Shown here: positions 42,951 through 52,800 of the stretch, in pieces
Layout of the letters: each line of letters begins with the position of its first letter
Numbering within the stretch: the first letter of the stretch is position 1
Source: SZUA-584 sp040768905
GTDB taxonomy: Bacteria > Bacillota > Clostridia > Christensenellales > SZUA-584
Assembly (NCBI GenBank): GCA_040768905.1
Contig: JAXGMA010000001.1
Location: 1,736,001 to 1,800,000, forward strand
Length of the DNA: 64,000 nt
Direction of reading: 5' to 3'
Made by a program: the position numbers and the translations under genes
Notes under the pieces: generated by a model
Databases searched by the model: none
The model's input: only the letters and a program-made list of their open reading frames with translations
What the model was told of the DNA's origin: nothing

Positions 42951-44539
42951 ATCCTTATATCCACGTTTCCGGCACCGCCGTCTGCGTATGCGGTCAGTTT
43001 CTCTTCCGCGCCCAAAAGCGTTGTCCGTGCGGCGAGTTTTACAATGCTCAGATTGATCTGGCTGTAACCTAAGTCTGCTGCCGTTTCTTTGAACTGCTGA
43101 ACATCGTTTGAGATCTCACCCGACAACCGCATATCTTCAAGATGGAGCTTTATGTTGAGGCTTTTGCCGCTTGCTTTTAGAAGCGTTTCCACACGCCCCA
43201 TATGCTCTGTATCAAGGCCGAGCAGAATCACCGTATCCTGGCCGTCCTGCGAAGCTTTTTTATTCCTGTAGCGGTATACATACAGTTCGGCGGTTGCTGC
43301 CCTGTTGCCGTGAAGCAACAGCGGAATGTGGAAGCATTCAAACCGTTTGACCTGTGCCAACAAAGAAATTTGTTTCTCTGCGGACTCAAGCTTTTGCACA
43401 GCAATATCCTTATTCTTTGTATCGTTACGCTCCAGCAAAAGCTTTAGTTCTTTCAGCTCTTCAGGCATGGCTTTCATTGCTTTTCTGATGCGCAAAGCAA
43501 GGGCTTCCCTGTCGGCGAGCCTGATAAACAGCGGGGCTGCCTTTTGCAAAAATAACTCTTTAATTCCTTGCGGGACAGCACCTTTAACCAATCCGTTTTT
43601 GGGTCTGTCCAGATCCATCCTGTCCCGGGCCTTTCCATCATATGTGTTCTGTATTGCTGTTTTTGCATCCGTGGTTTTGGCGCTGCCGGCCTTTTGCGTG
43701 TCGGTTGCTGTCAGCTTATCTGCGGGAATATCCGGTTTTGGCGCCTCTATACTGCCGCTTGGCCGCGCTGCCTGCGGCGCATTTTGTACGGCGCTGCTTA
43801 TCGGGTGAGCTGCATCAGCAGCCGCGGCAGCCGTCTGTATGTTTGGCGCTGCCGTGCTTTGCACCGCTTCTTTGATCTCTGCGGCAGTGTCGGCCAAGCT
43901 CGATGCAGCCGATGTTTTTTCTGCCTGTATGGAAGGCGCCGCTTCAGGCTGGCCTGCCGGCGCTGACGTTTGTGTCTTTTCCTGCGTTGGCGGCTGCATC
44001 GCCATACCGGAGCTGTTTGTGTCCGCCGTTTGCACCGTTGCGCTGATTAAAGACATTGCTTCGGCCATCAGTTTACCTATCGGCTCTGCGCCTTTTGCCA
44101 GCTGGTGCATCGTCTCTATGTTGCCATGTGCAGGGATGCCGTGCCGTGCAAGAAACAGCGCAGATTTTGGTTCTGCGCCCGGATTCATCTTTAGCATCGA
44201 GAGCGTATCCCACAGCGTCTGCGCAGCGGCAGTTGTGCTGCTGCCCTGTGTGTTTTCCATCGTATCATTATTGACAGGGCCGCGTGAGATGTCGATAATG
44301 CGCAGCACATATCGCCCGCCGTCAGCCTCATCCACCACCGTTTCGACAAAATCTCCCACCGCCACGCCGATACTGCCAAGAAGCCGGGCTGTCAGCGCGG
44401 CACCTCCCTGGCTTTTTAAGGCGGCCGCATCTTCCATCACAGCCGTCACTTGCGCGATAAGTACGTCGCCCTGCGCAAGCGCTTTTTCATACGATCTTTC
44501 ATGTATATTTTTTGTTGTGCTGATCTGCTCAATTCTCAT
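42947..44539 (-). CDS. FliK-like protein (YlqG-type)
   Basis: 530-residue protein. N-terminal domain with GDVLIAQVTAVMEDAAALKSQGG and YVLRIIDISRG; central Pro/Ala/Gln/Thr-rich linker (about 190-290); C-terminal FliK-like domain containing LDTEHMGRVETLLKASGKSLNIKLH and ADLGYSQINLSIVKL. Pairing with a free FlhB C-domain mirrors ylqG-ylqH of Bacillus. The name is by architecture and synteny; whether it is a second ruler or a regulator is unknown. Confidence 0.7.
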   Translation of the reverse strand: MRIEQISTTKNIHERSYEKALAQGDVLIAQVTAVMEDAAALKSQGGAALTARLLGSIGVAVGDFVETVVDEADGGRYVLRIIDISRGPVNNDTMENTQGSSTTAAAQTLWDTLSMLKMNPGAEPKSALFLARHGIPAHGNIETMHQLAKGAEPIGKLMAEAMSLISATVQTADTNSSGMAMQPPTQEKTQTSAPAGQPEAAPSIQAEKTSAASSLADTAAEIKEAVQSTAAPNIQTAAAAADAAHPISSAVQNAPQAARPSGSIEAPKPDIPADKLTATDTQKAGSAKTTDAKTAIQNTYDGKARDRMDLDRPKNGLVKGAVPQGIKELFLQKAAPLFIRLADREALALRIRKAMKAMPEELKELKLLLERNDTKNKDIAVQKLESAEKQISLLAQVKRFECFHIPLLLHGNRAATAELYVYRYRNKKASQDGQDTVILLGLDTEHMGRVETLLKASGKSLNIKLHLEDMRLSGEISNDVQQFKETAADLGYSQINLSIVKLAARTTLLGAEEKLTAYADGGAGNVDIRI

Positions 44540-44725
44540 TATTTTCTGCTTTTTCCATATTTAATGTTTAGCCGTATTCTTTTCGGTTTATTTGATTGAT
44601 GGCAAAAGTTTACGCTTTCAGTTAATTTATCGGATTTATAAAAAATTTGAACAGTTTTTGTTTAAAGTAACGATATATGATAATGGGCAGGCTTGCTGCT
44701 GGATACAAAAGAGACGGAGACATAC

Positions 44726-45352
44726 ATGTTTGATCTTGAAGGGTTGCCAAACAACCAGCTTGATTTTTTAAGAGAACTTGAAAACATAGGCGCCGGACAT
44801 GCTGCCTCGGCGCTTTCCTCAATGCTCGGAGACGAGGTGCATTTGTGTGTGCCGCGGGCGCAGTTTTGCGCATACGCAAACATCTGCGATTTGCTAAACG
44901 GTCCTGAGAGCATTGTGGCAGGCCTTTTGGTGGGTATATCTGAAGATATAAACGGCTACATTCTCCTCGTGATGAGCAAGCCTGATGCTTATGCGCTGAC
45001 ACAGATGCTGACCGGAGAAACGCCGTCGGAAGAAAACGACAGCATTGCGGATTTGAGTGAAATGCAAATCTCCGCTCTTAAGGAAATTTCGAATATTCTG
45101 GTCGGTTCTTATCTTTCAGCCATTGCATCGCTGACAGGTTTTACCGTCAACGCTTCTGTTCCCGAGTTGGTTATTGATATGGCAGGCGCCGTCATGAATC
45201 TTCTTGTATCGGCTTACGGAAATTACGGAGACGGGGTGCTGTTTATGGAAACCGAATTTGCAACCGCTCAGCAAAGCATTTTTGGCCGGTTCTTTTTGAT
45301 TCCGGATGTGGATTCTTACAACCGTCTGATGGCGCAGATGGGGCTTTTATGA
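44726..45352 (+). CDS. cheC: CheY-P phosphatase CheC
   Basis: 208-residue phosphatase and CheD partner. Both active sites fit D/S-x3-E-x2-N-x22-P exactly: D13/E17/N20/P43 and S116/E120/N123/P146. Start ATG 44726 has GGAG six bases upstream; an in-frame TTG at 44693 lacks a ribosome-binding site. First gene of the rightward chemotaxis unit, divergent from the flagellar superoperon. Confidence 0.95.
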   Translation: MFDLEGLPNNQLDFLRELENIGAGHAASALSSMLGDEVHLCVPRAQFCAYANICDLLNGPESIVAGLLVGISEDINGYILLVMSKPDAYALTQMLTGETPSEENDSIADLSEMQISALKEISNILVGSYLSAIASLTGFTVNASVPELVIDMAGAVMNLLVSAYGNYGDGVLFMETEFATAQQSIFGRFFLIPDVDSYNRLMAQMGLL

Positions 45353-45876
45353 AACCATACGCGGTACAGACACAGAAAAAAATACACGAAGCAAAACGGT
45401 TTGTGATCGGCATGGCGGAGCAGCAGATCGCACAGGCCCCTGACACACTGGTCACACTTGGCCTCGGATCATGTATCGGACTCGTCCTTTACGACTCTGC
45501 GGTCAAGATCGCCGGCATGGTGCATATCATGCTGCCGTGCGCATCCGCTGATACGGCATTGACAAATCGCTTTAAATTTGCGGATACCGCAATAGCCGAA
45601 ATGATCCGGATGCTGACGGCACAAGGCGCATTGCGGCATAGGCTGAAAGCCAAAATGGCCGGCGGCGCGCATATGTTTTCAATTGCCAGCACAATGAACA
45701 TCTTAAATGTCGGGCAGCGCAATATCGCCATGTGCAGGCAAATATTGAGCCAGAACAACATTTCTGTTTTGGGCGAAGATACAGGCGGCAGCTGCGGCCG
45801 TTCGATAGAGTTTTGCTGTGAGAGCAGCACTTTGTCTGTACGGACCGTCGCGCCGCGTTCCATGCGTATCATATAA
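45349..45876 (+). CDS. cheD: Chemoreceptor glutamine deamidase CheD
   Basis: 175-residue deamidase that also activates CheC. Catalytic C42 (GLGSCIGLVLYD) and H59 (GMVHIMLP) are present, followed by the conserved AKMAGGAHMF. Start overlaps the cheC stop (ATGA), fitting the CheC-CheD complex. Confidence 0.95.
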   Translation: MKPYAVQTQKKIHEAKRFVIGMAEQQIAQAPDTLVTLGLGSCIGLVLYDSAVKIAGMVHIMLPCASADTALTNRFKFADTAIAEMIRMLTAQGALRHRLKAKMAGGAHMFSIASTMNILNVGQRNIAMCRQILSQNNISVLGEDTGGSCGRSIEFCCESSTLSVRTVAPRSMRII

Positions 45877-45931
45877 TGCCGCGCTGTCGGCAGTTAAGTA
45901 TTATTTTTGCTTATGTAGGAGGCAACTTAAA

Positions 45932-46288
45932 ATGAAAAAGGTTCTGATAGTAGATGACGCTGCGTTTATGCGGATTTCGATCAAAAACATGCTTGTGAAG
46001 AATGGATTTGATGTGATCGGCGAAGCAGAAAACGGCAAGGTAGCCATTCAGAAGTTTCAGGATCTGAATCCGGATGTCATTACCATGGACATCACGATGC
46101 CTGAAATGGACGGCCTGGCCAGCCTAAAAAAGATATTATCTATTGACGCAGACGCAAATGTCATCATGATTTCCGCGATGGGACAGGAAAGCATGGTCAG
46201 AGAAGCTGTTCTGGCGGGCGCCAAAGGGTTTATCGTAAAGCCTTTCAAAGAGGATGTCATTGTTTCAGCGTTTAACAACCTGCCATAA
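45932..46288 (+). CDS. cheY: Chemotaxis response regulator CheY
   Basis: 118-residue single receiver domain. Acid pocket D8/D9, phospho-acceptor D53 (MDITMPEMDG), S81 in place of the usual Thr/Ser switch residue and K103. ATG has TAGGAGG upstream; the in-frame region before it lies in cheD. Target is FliM/FliY. Confidence 0.95.
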   Translation: MKKVLIVDDAAFMRISIKNMLVKNGFDVIGEAENGKVAIQKFQDLNPDVITMDITMPEMDGLASLKKILSIDADANVIMISAMGQESMVREAVLAGAKGFIVKPFKEDVIVSAFNNLP

Positions 46289-46327
46289 TATTGATACCCA
46301 GAGCGTTGAATGAAAGAAGGAAGCAAA

Positions 46328-48322
46328 ATGCCATCAAACGATTCATTATTCGATGTTTATCTGTATGAAAATGGACAGCTTCTTGATAATCTTGAAGCAC
46401 TGCTATTATCCTGCGAAAAAAACGGCACATTCTGCGAAGACAGCATCGCAGATATTTTCAGGATCCTCCATACAATAAAGGGCTCCTCTGCGATGATGAG
46501 TTTTGACAATATCACCGGCCTCTCACATGCGCTTGAAGACCTGTTCGGGTATCTGCGAGAACACAGCGTGCGCAAGGTTGACCACCGCAAAATCAGCGAT
46601 TTTGTATTTGCGTCGCTTGACGCCATCAAAGCTGAGTTCGGCAAACTGCAAAACGGCTGCGCGGCTGACGGGGATTTTGCAAAACTCACCGGAAAAATAA
46701 AAGCTTTTTTCAAAGTGCTCGTAGAAAGAAAAGAAGAGGCGATCGCCGAAGAGACCGCTGCACAGGCTTTTATTTGTGATCTGAAAGAGGCGGACGAAGC
46801 ACAAAACTGCTACAAAGCACACATATTTTTTGAAAATGAATGCCAAATGGAAAATATACGTGCGCTTGGCATCATAAAATCTATCGAGAAACATTGCTCT
46901 AGGATCACCACAGGGCCAAAAGATCTTCTCAATGATAAAAGCTGCGAACACATCGTAGAAAAAGGTTTCGTGATCTACATGATGTCCGACGAAACTGCGG
47001 ATATGCTTATCAGCAAAATACGCGAAGCTTTTTTTATTCGCAGTCTGGAATTTGAGCAGATCAGCGAAGCACAAGCAAAAAGCGATATTTTTGCACAAGA
47101 ATCAAAGCAGGTAAACCGTGAAGAAAGCAACAATGCTGTGGCTTCAATAAACCTAAAACAAAACTACATGAGCGTCAACCTTGGCAAGCTTGACCATTTA
47201 ATGGATATCGTGGGAGAGCTTGTGATCACCGAATCCACCGTTACGAAAAATCCCGAGGTGGTAAAACTCAATATTCAGAATTTTGAAAAAGCCACGCGCC
47301 AGCTGCGCAAACTGACGAGCGAGTTACAGGATGTCGTCATGTCCATCCGCATGGTTCCCGTTTCAGCAACTTTCCACAAGATGGAGCGCATTGTGCGCGA
47401 TATGTCAAACAAAGAGAACAAAAAAGTCAAGCTGGTGATTATAGGCGAGAACACCGAGCTTGATAAAAACATGGTTGACAGTTTGAGCGATCCTTTGATG
47501 CACATCGTGCGAAACGCCATGGATCACGGTATAGAAAGCTGTGATCAGCGCACACAGGCTGGCAAAGACCCTGTGGGACAGATCACGCTGGAGGCCTATA
47601 ATGCAGGCAGCGATGTGATCATCAATATTACCGATGACGGCCGCGGCCTTGACAGAAGCGCCCTTATCAAGACAGGCATCAGCAAAGGGCTGATCAAAAA
47701 GGATTCCTCGGAGGTCTCAGACAAGGAGGCTTATTCGCTGATCTTTGCGGCCGGTTTTTCCACCAAGGATACCGTCACCGAGTATTCAGGCCGCGGCGTG
47801 GGTATGGACGTGGCAAAAAAGAACATCGAAAAATTAGGAGGCTATCTGAGCGTCGACAGCACATTTGGGCAAGGCACGGCCGTGCATATCCGCATACCGC
47901 TCACGCTTGCCATCATCAACGGTATGCAGGTTTCTGTCGGCCCCCGCATGTTCATTCTCCCACTGCTCTCCATAAAAGAAACGTTCAAACCAAACAAGCG
48001 CGATATCGCAGCCGATCCGGACGGCAATGAAATGATCTGTATGCGCGGCAGCTGCTATCCCATTATCCGGCTTCATAAGATTTTCGGCCTTAAAACAGAT
48101 GTGACAGATTTTGAGGACGGCATCATGCTGCTGCTGGAAACGCAGACGCGCACTTACTGCCTTTTTGTGGACAGGCTGGTCGATGAACAGCAAACGGTCG
48201 TCAAGCCATTGCCTGTTTATATTTCAAATGTTTTGGGTGCAAACAAGAGCATCGGAGGCTGCACAATACTTGGAGACGGGAGTGTCAGCCTGATACTTGA
48301 TATCAACGGGCTGATTACCTAA
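46328..48322 (+). CDS. cheA: Chemotaxis sensor kinase CheA
   Basis: 664-residue histidine kinase. P1 with phospho-accepting H48 (LHTIKGSSAMM), P2-like region (about 140-260), P3 dimerisation with LDHLMDIVGELVITESTV, P4 ATPase with N-box HIVRNAMDHGIE, G1 DDGRGLD and G2 GRGVGMDVAKKNIEKLGG, P5 CheW-like domain to the end. Start at ATG 46328 with AAGGAAG upstream. Confidence 0.96.
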   Translation: MPSNDSLFDVYLYENGQLLDNLEALLLSCEKNGTFCEDSIADIFRILHTIKGSSAMMSFDNITGLSHALEDLFGYLREHSVRKVDHRKISDFVFASLDAIKAEFGKLQNGCAADGDFAKLTGKIKAFFKVLVERKEEAIAEETAAQAFICDLKEADEAQNCYKAHIFFENECQMENIRALGIIKSIEKHCSRITTGPKDLLNDKSCEHIVEKGFVIYMMSDETADMLISKIREAFFIRSLEFEQISEAQAKSDIFAQESKQVNREESNNAVASINLKQNYMSVNLGKLDHLMDIVGELVITESTVTKNPEVVKLNIQNFEKATRQLRKLTSELQDVVMSIRMVPVSATFHKMERIVRDMSNKENKKVKLVIIGENTELDKNMVDSLSDPLMHIVRNAMDHGIESCDQRTQAGKDPVGQITLEAYNAGSDVIINITDDGRGLDRSALIKTGISKGLIKKDSSEVSDKEAYSLIFAAGFSTKDTVTEYSGRGVGMDVAKKNIEKLGGYLSVDSTFGQGTAVHIRIPLTLAIINGMQVSVGPRMFILPLLSIKETFKPNKRDIAADPDGNEMICMRGSCYPIIRLHKIFGLKTDVTDFEDGIMLLLETQTRTYCLFVDRLVDEQQTVVKPLPVYISNVLGANKSIGGCTILGDGSVSLILDINGLIT

Positions 48323-48327
48323 AGAGA

Positions 48328-49401
48328 ATGAGATACGTACCTGTAAAACATCTGCATCGCGGTCATGAGCTGGCTTCCGATCTTGTCATTTCAAGAAACA
48401 GGGTGCTGCTGAGAAAAGGCAGTATCTTAACTGATACGCTGATCAAAAAGATCACGGCGCTGGGTTATCAGGGCCTCTATATCCATGATGACTTATCAAA
48501 AGGACTGCAAGTCAACGAAGTGATCAGCAGTGAGTTGAAATTGACAATGAGGAATGAGCTTGAATCTTTTCTTAACAATACGAGTTTTAACAGGCCGAAT
48601 ACTCTCAAAGCACAAATGAAAAGAATAGACAAGCTGCTTACCTACACGATCGATGAGATCCTGCAAAGCAGCAAAGTCATGGTCAACATCATCGACCTGC
48701 GCACCTATGACGATTACACTTACAGCCATAGCCTCAATGTGGCGCTGCTTTCTGTGATCGTCGGCATCTCTATGGGTATGGGGAGGCCGCAGCTCCACCA
48801 ACTCGCGACAGGGGCATTGCTGCATGACACCGGTAAAATGTTCATTGACAAGACTATCCTCAACAAGCCCGCACGACTCACACCCGAAGAGTTTGAAGAG
48901 ATCAAAACACACAGCGAACGCGGTTATCATTACTTAAATGACAACCTTGAGATTGCAGATGATTCAAAACTCATGGCACTTCAGCACCATGAACAGTACG
49001 GCGGCAAAGGTTATCCGCAGGGCCTCTCTCATAAAGATATCCATCTGTTCAGCCGTATCGTAGGCGTTGTGGACGTGTTTGACGCACTGACTGCGGACAG
49101 GCCTTACCGGAAAGCCATGCTGCCTTCGGATGCACTTGAATACATCTTGGGGGGCTATGACACGATGTTTGACCCCGACGTTGTCAGCGCGCTTGTAAGG
49201 AAAGTTGCTCCGTACCCTGTGGGTACATGCGTGCGGCTAAGCACAGATGATGTCGGCATCGTCGTCCAAAATCACGAACACGCAAGCCTTCGCCCTGTCA
49301 TCAAGCTGATCGTGGACAATAAACCCGTTGAAACTTATATTGATCTCGCGAATGACCGCTGCGCACTCAACATCACAATTAAAGAGGTCGTCAACTACTG
49401 A
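48328..49401 (+). CDS. HD-GYP domain c-di-GMP phosphodiesterase
   Basis: 357-residue protein. N-terminal domain of about 100 residues (MRYVPVKHLHRGHELASDLV... ) of unknown ligand, HD-GYP domain with H134, H166-D167 (LLHDTGK), H195, H220-H221 and GKGYP at 226-230, followed by DVFDALTADRPYR. All catalytic residues expected for c-di-GMP hydrolysis are present. Starts six bases after cheA; the weak ribosome-binding site suggests translational coupling. Pairs logically with the PilZ receptor at 26082. Confidence 0.92.
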   Translation: MRYVPVKHLHRGHELASDLVISRNRVLLRKGSILTDTLIKKITALGYQGLYIHDDLSKGLQVNEVISSELKLTMRNELESFLNNTSFNRPNTLKAQMKRIDKLLTYTIDEILQSSKVMVNIIDLRTYDDYTYSHSLNVALLSVIVGISMGMGRPQLHQLATGALLHDTGKMFIDKTILNKPARLTPEEFEEIKTHSERGYHYLNDNLEIADDSKLMALQHHEQYGGKGYPQGLSHKDIHLFSRIVGVVDVFDALTADRPYRKAMLPSDALEYILGGYDTMFDPDVVSALVRKVAPYPVGTCVRLSTDDVGIVVQNHEHASLRPVIKLIVDNKPVETYIDLANDRCALNITIKEVVNY

Positions 49402-49469
49402 GCACTCGCAGGAAAACCTCAAACTGCCTTAAAGTAGCCTTGCTAAAAAGCCTTAACGCTTCTGGCAGG

Positions 49470-49778
49470 TTATTTAAATTTTACCGCCGTGCCGTATGCC
49501 GTTACTTCGGCTGCTCCCTGCATCACTGAGCTCGATGTAAACCGCACACCGATGACCGCGTCGGCACCCAGTCTTGTTGCCTGTTCCGCCATACGCTGCA
49601 TGGCGATTTCACGTGATTCCTCGAGCATCTGCGTATAGCCTTTTAGTTCGCCGCCCACAAATGTCTTTAAACCGGCCATGATATCTTTTCCGGCATGCTT
49701 GCTTTGGATCATCGAACCCCTGACCAGCCCAAGCGGTTCAAACGGTTTTCCGGCATTTTCTATTGTCATGATGATCAT
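49470..49778 (-). CDS. YbjQ-family protein (UPF0145)
   Basis: 102-residue putative heavy-metal-binding domain protein forming pentamers in known structures. VRGSMIQSKHAGKDIMAGLKTFVGGELKGYTQMLEESREIAMQRMAEQATRLGADAVIGVRF is the family signature. Start set at ATG 49778 with AAGGGGG eight bases upstream. Convergent with the HD-GYP gene. Function unknown. Confidence 0.9.
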   Translation of the reverse strand: MIIMTIENAGKPFEPLGLVRGSMIQSKHAGKDIMAGLKTFVGGELKGYTQMLEESREIAMQRMAEQATRLGADAVIGVRFTSSSVMQGAAEVTAYGTAVKFK

Positions 49779-49856
49779 GTTATAAACCCCCTTCATTTTC
49801 TTATCAGCCAATTATATCATAGCGGCATCTGATAGCAAAAGCTTTTTGGCCACGGC

Positions 49857-52800
49857 CTATTTAAGCAAAACAGCGCTGCCGGCAGACAGGAAATACACAT
49901 ATGCAGCCGCGACGGGTTTGCGCGTGATGCGCGCCAGTGCTTGTGCATAGAGCGTCAGCTGTACAGCGTATTTGTTTGCTGCCAGGGGAGCTTCTGCTTT
50001 GGATACAGCATCCGTCTTGTAGTCAACGACCACCCATTTGCCGTTTTCCTGAAAGCAAAGGTCTATCACGCCCTGAATGATCACCGGTTCGTCAGAATCA
50101 GCGCTTATTTTGCATTCGCGGGCTTTCATCTGAAGGCAGAACGGCTGTTCAAGCAAACACACCTCGGCCTGCCGCGCGCGCGCCGCAAGCCCGCCCTGCA
50201 AGAAACCGCAGATAGCGGCGGCATCCACATGCGTCTGGCTCCCCTCCGCAATGACCCCGCGCTGCTCAAGCTCACCCACCAGGCTTCTCACCTGCTCTTG
50301 TGTTTTCTTTTCAAGGCCGATATGCTTAAGAACCGTATGCGTCAATGTACCGCGCTGGGCCGGCGTTATATCATCAGCTTGTGCGGGCACAAAAACCGGA
50401 CGGAAAAGCGGCTTTTCTGACATGCGTTTAAGCGCCGATACGCTTAGCTTTGAAGGTACACCGATATCCTGCGCATATTTATAATCCTCAAATATATCAG
50501 CGGGCTTCGCACTCTTTGCCAGATTAAAGAACACTTCCAGACGTTGTGACTTATCAGGCACCATCTGTTCGGCGATTTCGGGTTGCGCGATCCGCACGTA
50601 GTCTTCAAGCGTCTTTCCCTGCCCGCGGCACATCATATTCACCGCAGGCATCAATAAATCAAAATGCGTCACGGCGCTGTGCTGCCAGCCTTTGGGCTTT
50701 GTTTCGCACCACTTTTCTTTTAACTCTACGCCTGCACCCAGCAGGACAAGCTGTTCTATCGCACGCGTCATACCCACATATAATAGCCGCACTGTCTCGC
50801 TGATTTTCTCGCGTTTCAAGCTGCGCGCTACCGCAAGCTTGTGCAGCGTGGGGGACTTAATATGTGTTGATTCGTCCAGCACATCGAGCGCAAGCCCAAG
50901 GCTGCGCCCCACAAGCACAGAACCCGAAACATCCCGCTGGTCAATTTTTTTATGCATCCCGGCCAGTATCACAGCGCGAAACTCAAGCCCTTTTGATTTA
51001 TGTATCGTTGTCAGGTAGACGCCGCCCGCGTCCTTGGGGTTTTGCTGTGTTTCCCTGCCGGTCGTGAGCCTTTCCGCTATATCATGCACTTCAGCCATCC
51101 CTGCGGGCTTTTGGGCTGAAACAGCATTGATAAACGCGCTGATGGCTGCATCACAGGCCGCAGCGCCCGGCGAGGTCAAAGCGTATGCGCGCAAATTCAC
51201 CTCCTGCCTTAGCTTATGCAAGAAATCCGGCACACGCATACACCCGGAAAGGCGCGCGTATCGCGCGATCTGAGAAAAAAACCCTTTGACTTTTTCGCCA
51301 AGCGGAGAATCATCTGTAAAAGTTTCCGCCGCGCAGAAAAAACTCTTATCATCGCCAGACTGATGCGCAAGCCTGATTTTCGCAAAATCACATTCGTTAA
51401 AACCAAAATGCGGATAACGCATCACGCTGAGCAACGCGACATCATCACGGATGCCGCCAATAAGAAGCAGCAGATTTTTAAAGACAGTGAGTTCACTAAA
51501 ATCCGCCTCCGCAGCCCCAAAGCCATTGACCGCGGGTATGCCCGCACGCACCAGTGCCGCCGCTATCTGCCGGCCGGAGTTGCGCATCTCAGGCCGCAGT
51601 ACCGCGATTTCGCTGTAAGCAATCCCCTTGGCAGCAAGCCTTTTGATCTGTTCGGCGATTTCCGCCGCCTCAGCCGCGATTGTTTGCTCCTCCTCGCGCC
51701 CCGCAAGCACGATCTGCACGCATCCGCAGCCCCCGGCGCCTGCCTCAAGCATCTGTCCGCCCGTGTAGTCAACGCCGCCCGTGTCTGCGCTCATCATGTG
51801 GCGCATCACACCGTTGATAAAATCGACCACGGCCGGTGCTGAACGGTAATTGACGTTCATCTCTATCAGCCCGCCGCCCTGCATCTGACGGCAGCGGCGC
51901 ATCAGCAGATCGGGATTGGATTCACGAAAAGTATAAATGCACTGTTTGACATCGCCGACCAGAAAATCATTGCCGCCGCGCTGCAGGCTTAAGATGATGG
52001 CATGCTGTGCTTCATTGATATCCTGGTATTCATCGACGAAGACATGCGCATAGCGCGCCCTGTATTTTGCCGCAACTTCTTCGTTGCTCAGCGCTTTTAT
52101 AGCAAAATGCATGGTGTCGTCATGGTCAAGCAGGTTTTTTGCCCTCTTGAGCTTTGCATAAAGCGCCATGAACGCCTGCGTTAAATCAATGAAAAAGCGC
52201 CCGTCCGCCGCTGTTGCCGCAAGCTCGCCAAGAACTTTGGCCGCAAAATCAGCCTGATAGGCGGCAAGCCCTTCCATTTTTTTATTGGCGCTGTTTGAAT
52301 ACCTGCTGCTGATTATATTGATGTTGCCGGCACCCGGCTCAAAGATCTGTGCAGCAGTTGGCAAAAGCGCGCTTTCAATGCTGATATTCTCCGCCTGCCG
52401 CATGAAGGCCGCGCTGTCGTCTTCGCTCTTTTTTGCTTCGGCATCAAAACCGCTCTGGAGCCAGAGCGCGGTCCGCGCCTCAAGATCGGGCAGGGCATCA
52501 CATGCCGCATCGTGCACCATGCTGGCATACTCGCCAAAGAGTTCATCCGTAAAACCGCCGCCGTCAAAATGCGCGCGTGCCGATTCAAGCCAGCCAGAAG
52601 GATCTTTGAGGCTGATGGCACGGGTATATATATCAAGAATGATCCTTTTGATGTTGTCCATGTTGCCGCGTGGCGCGAATTTTTGGGCAAACTGCAGCAT
52701 CCATTCATCCTTTGCCGCTTTTTCCAAAACCTGTTCAAGCGCAGCCTGCTTCAACCGGCTTGTCTGCACCTCGTCGGCAATGCCAAAAGCGGGCGATGTG

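Noticed and set aside
44622..44640. CCGATAA on the minus strand upstream of the FliK-like gene considered as a sigma-28 -10 element
   Set aside because: No TAAA at 14-16 bases upstream; the nearest is 27 bases away.
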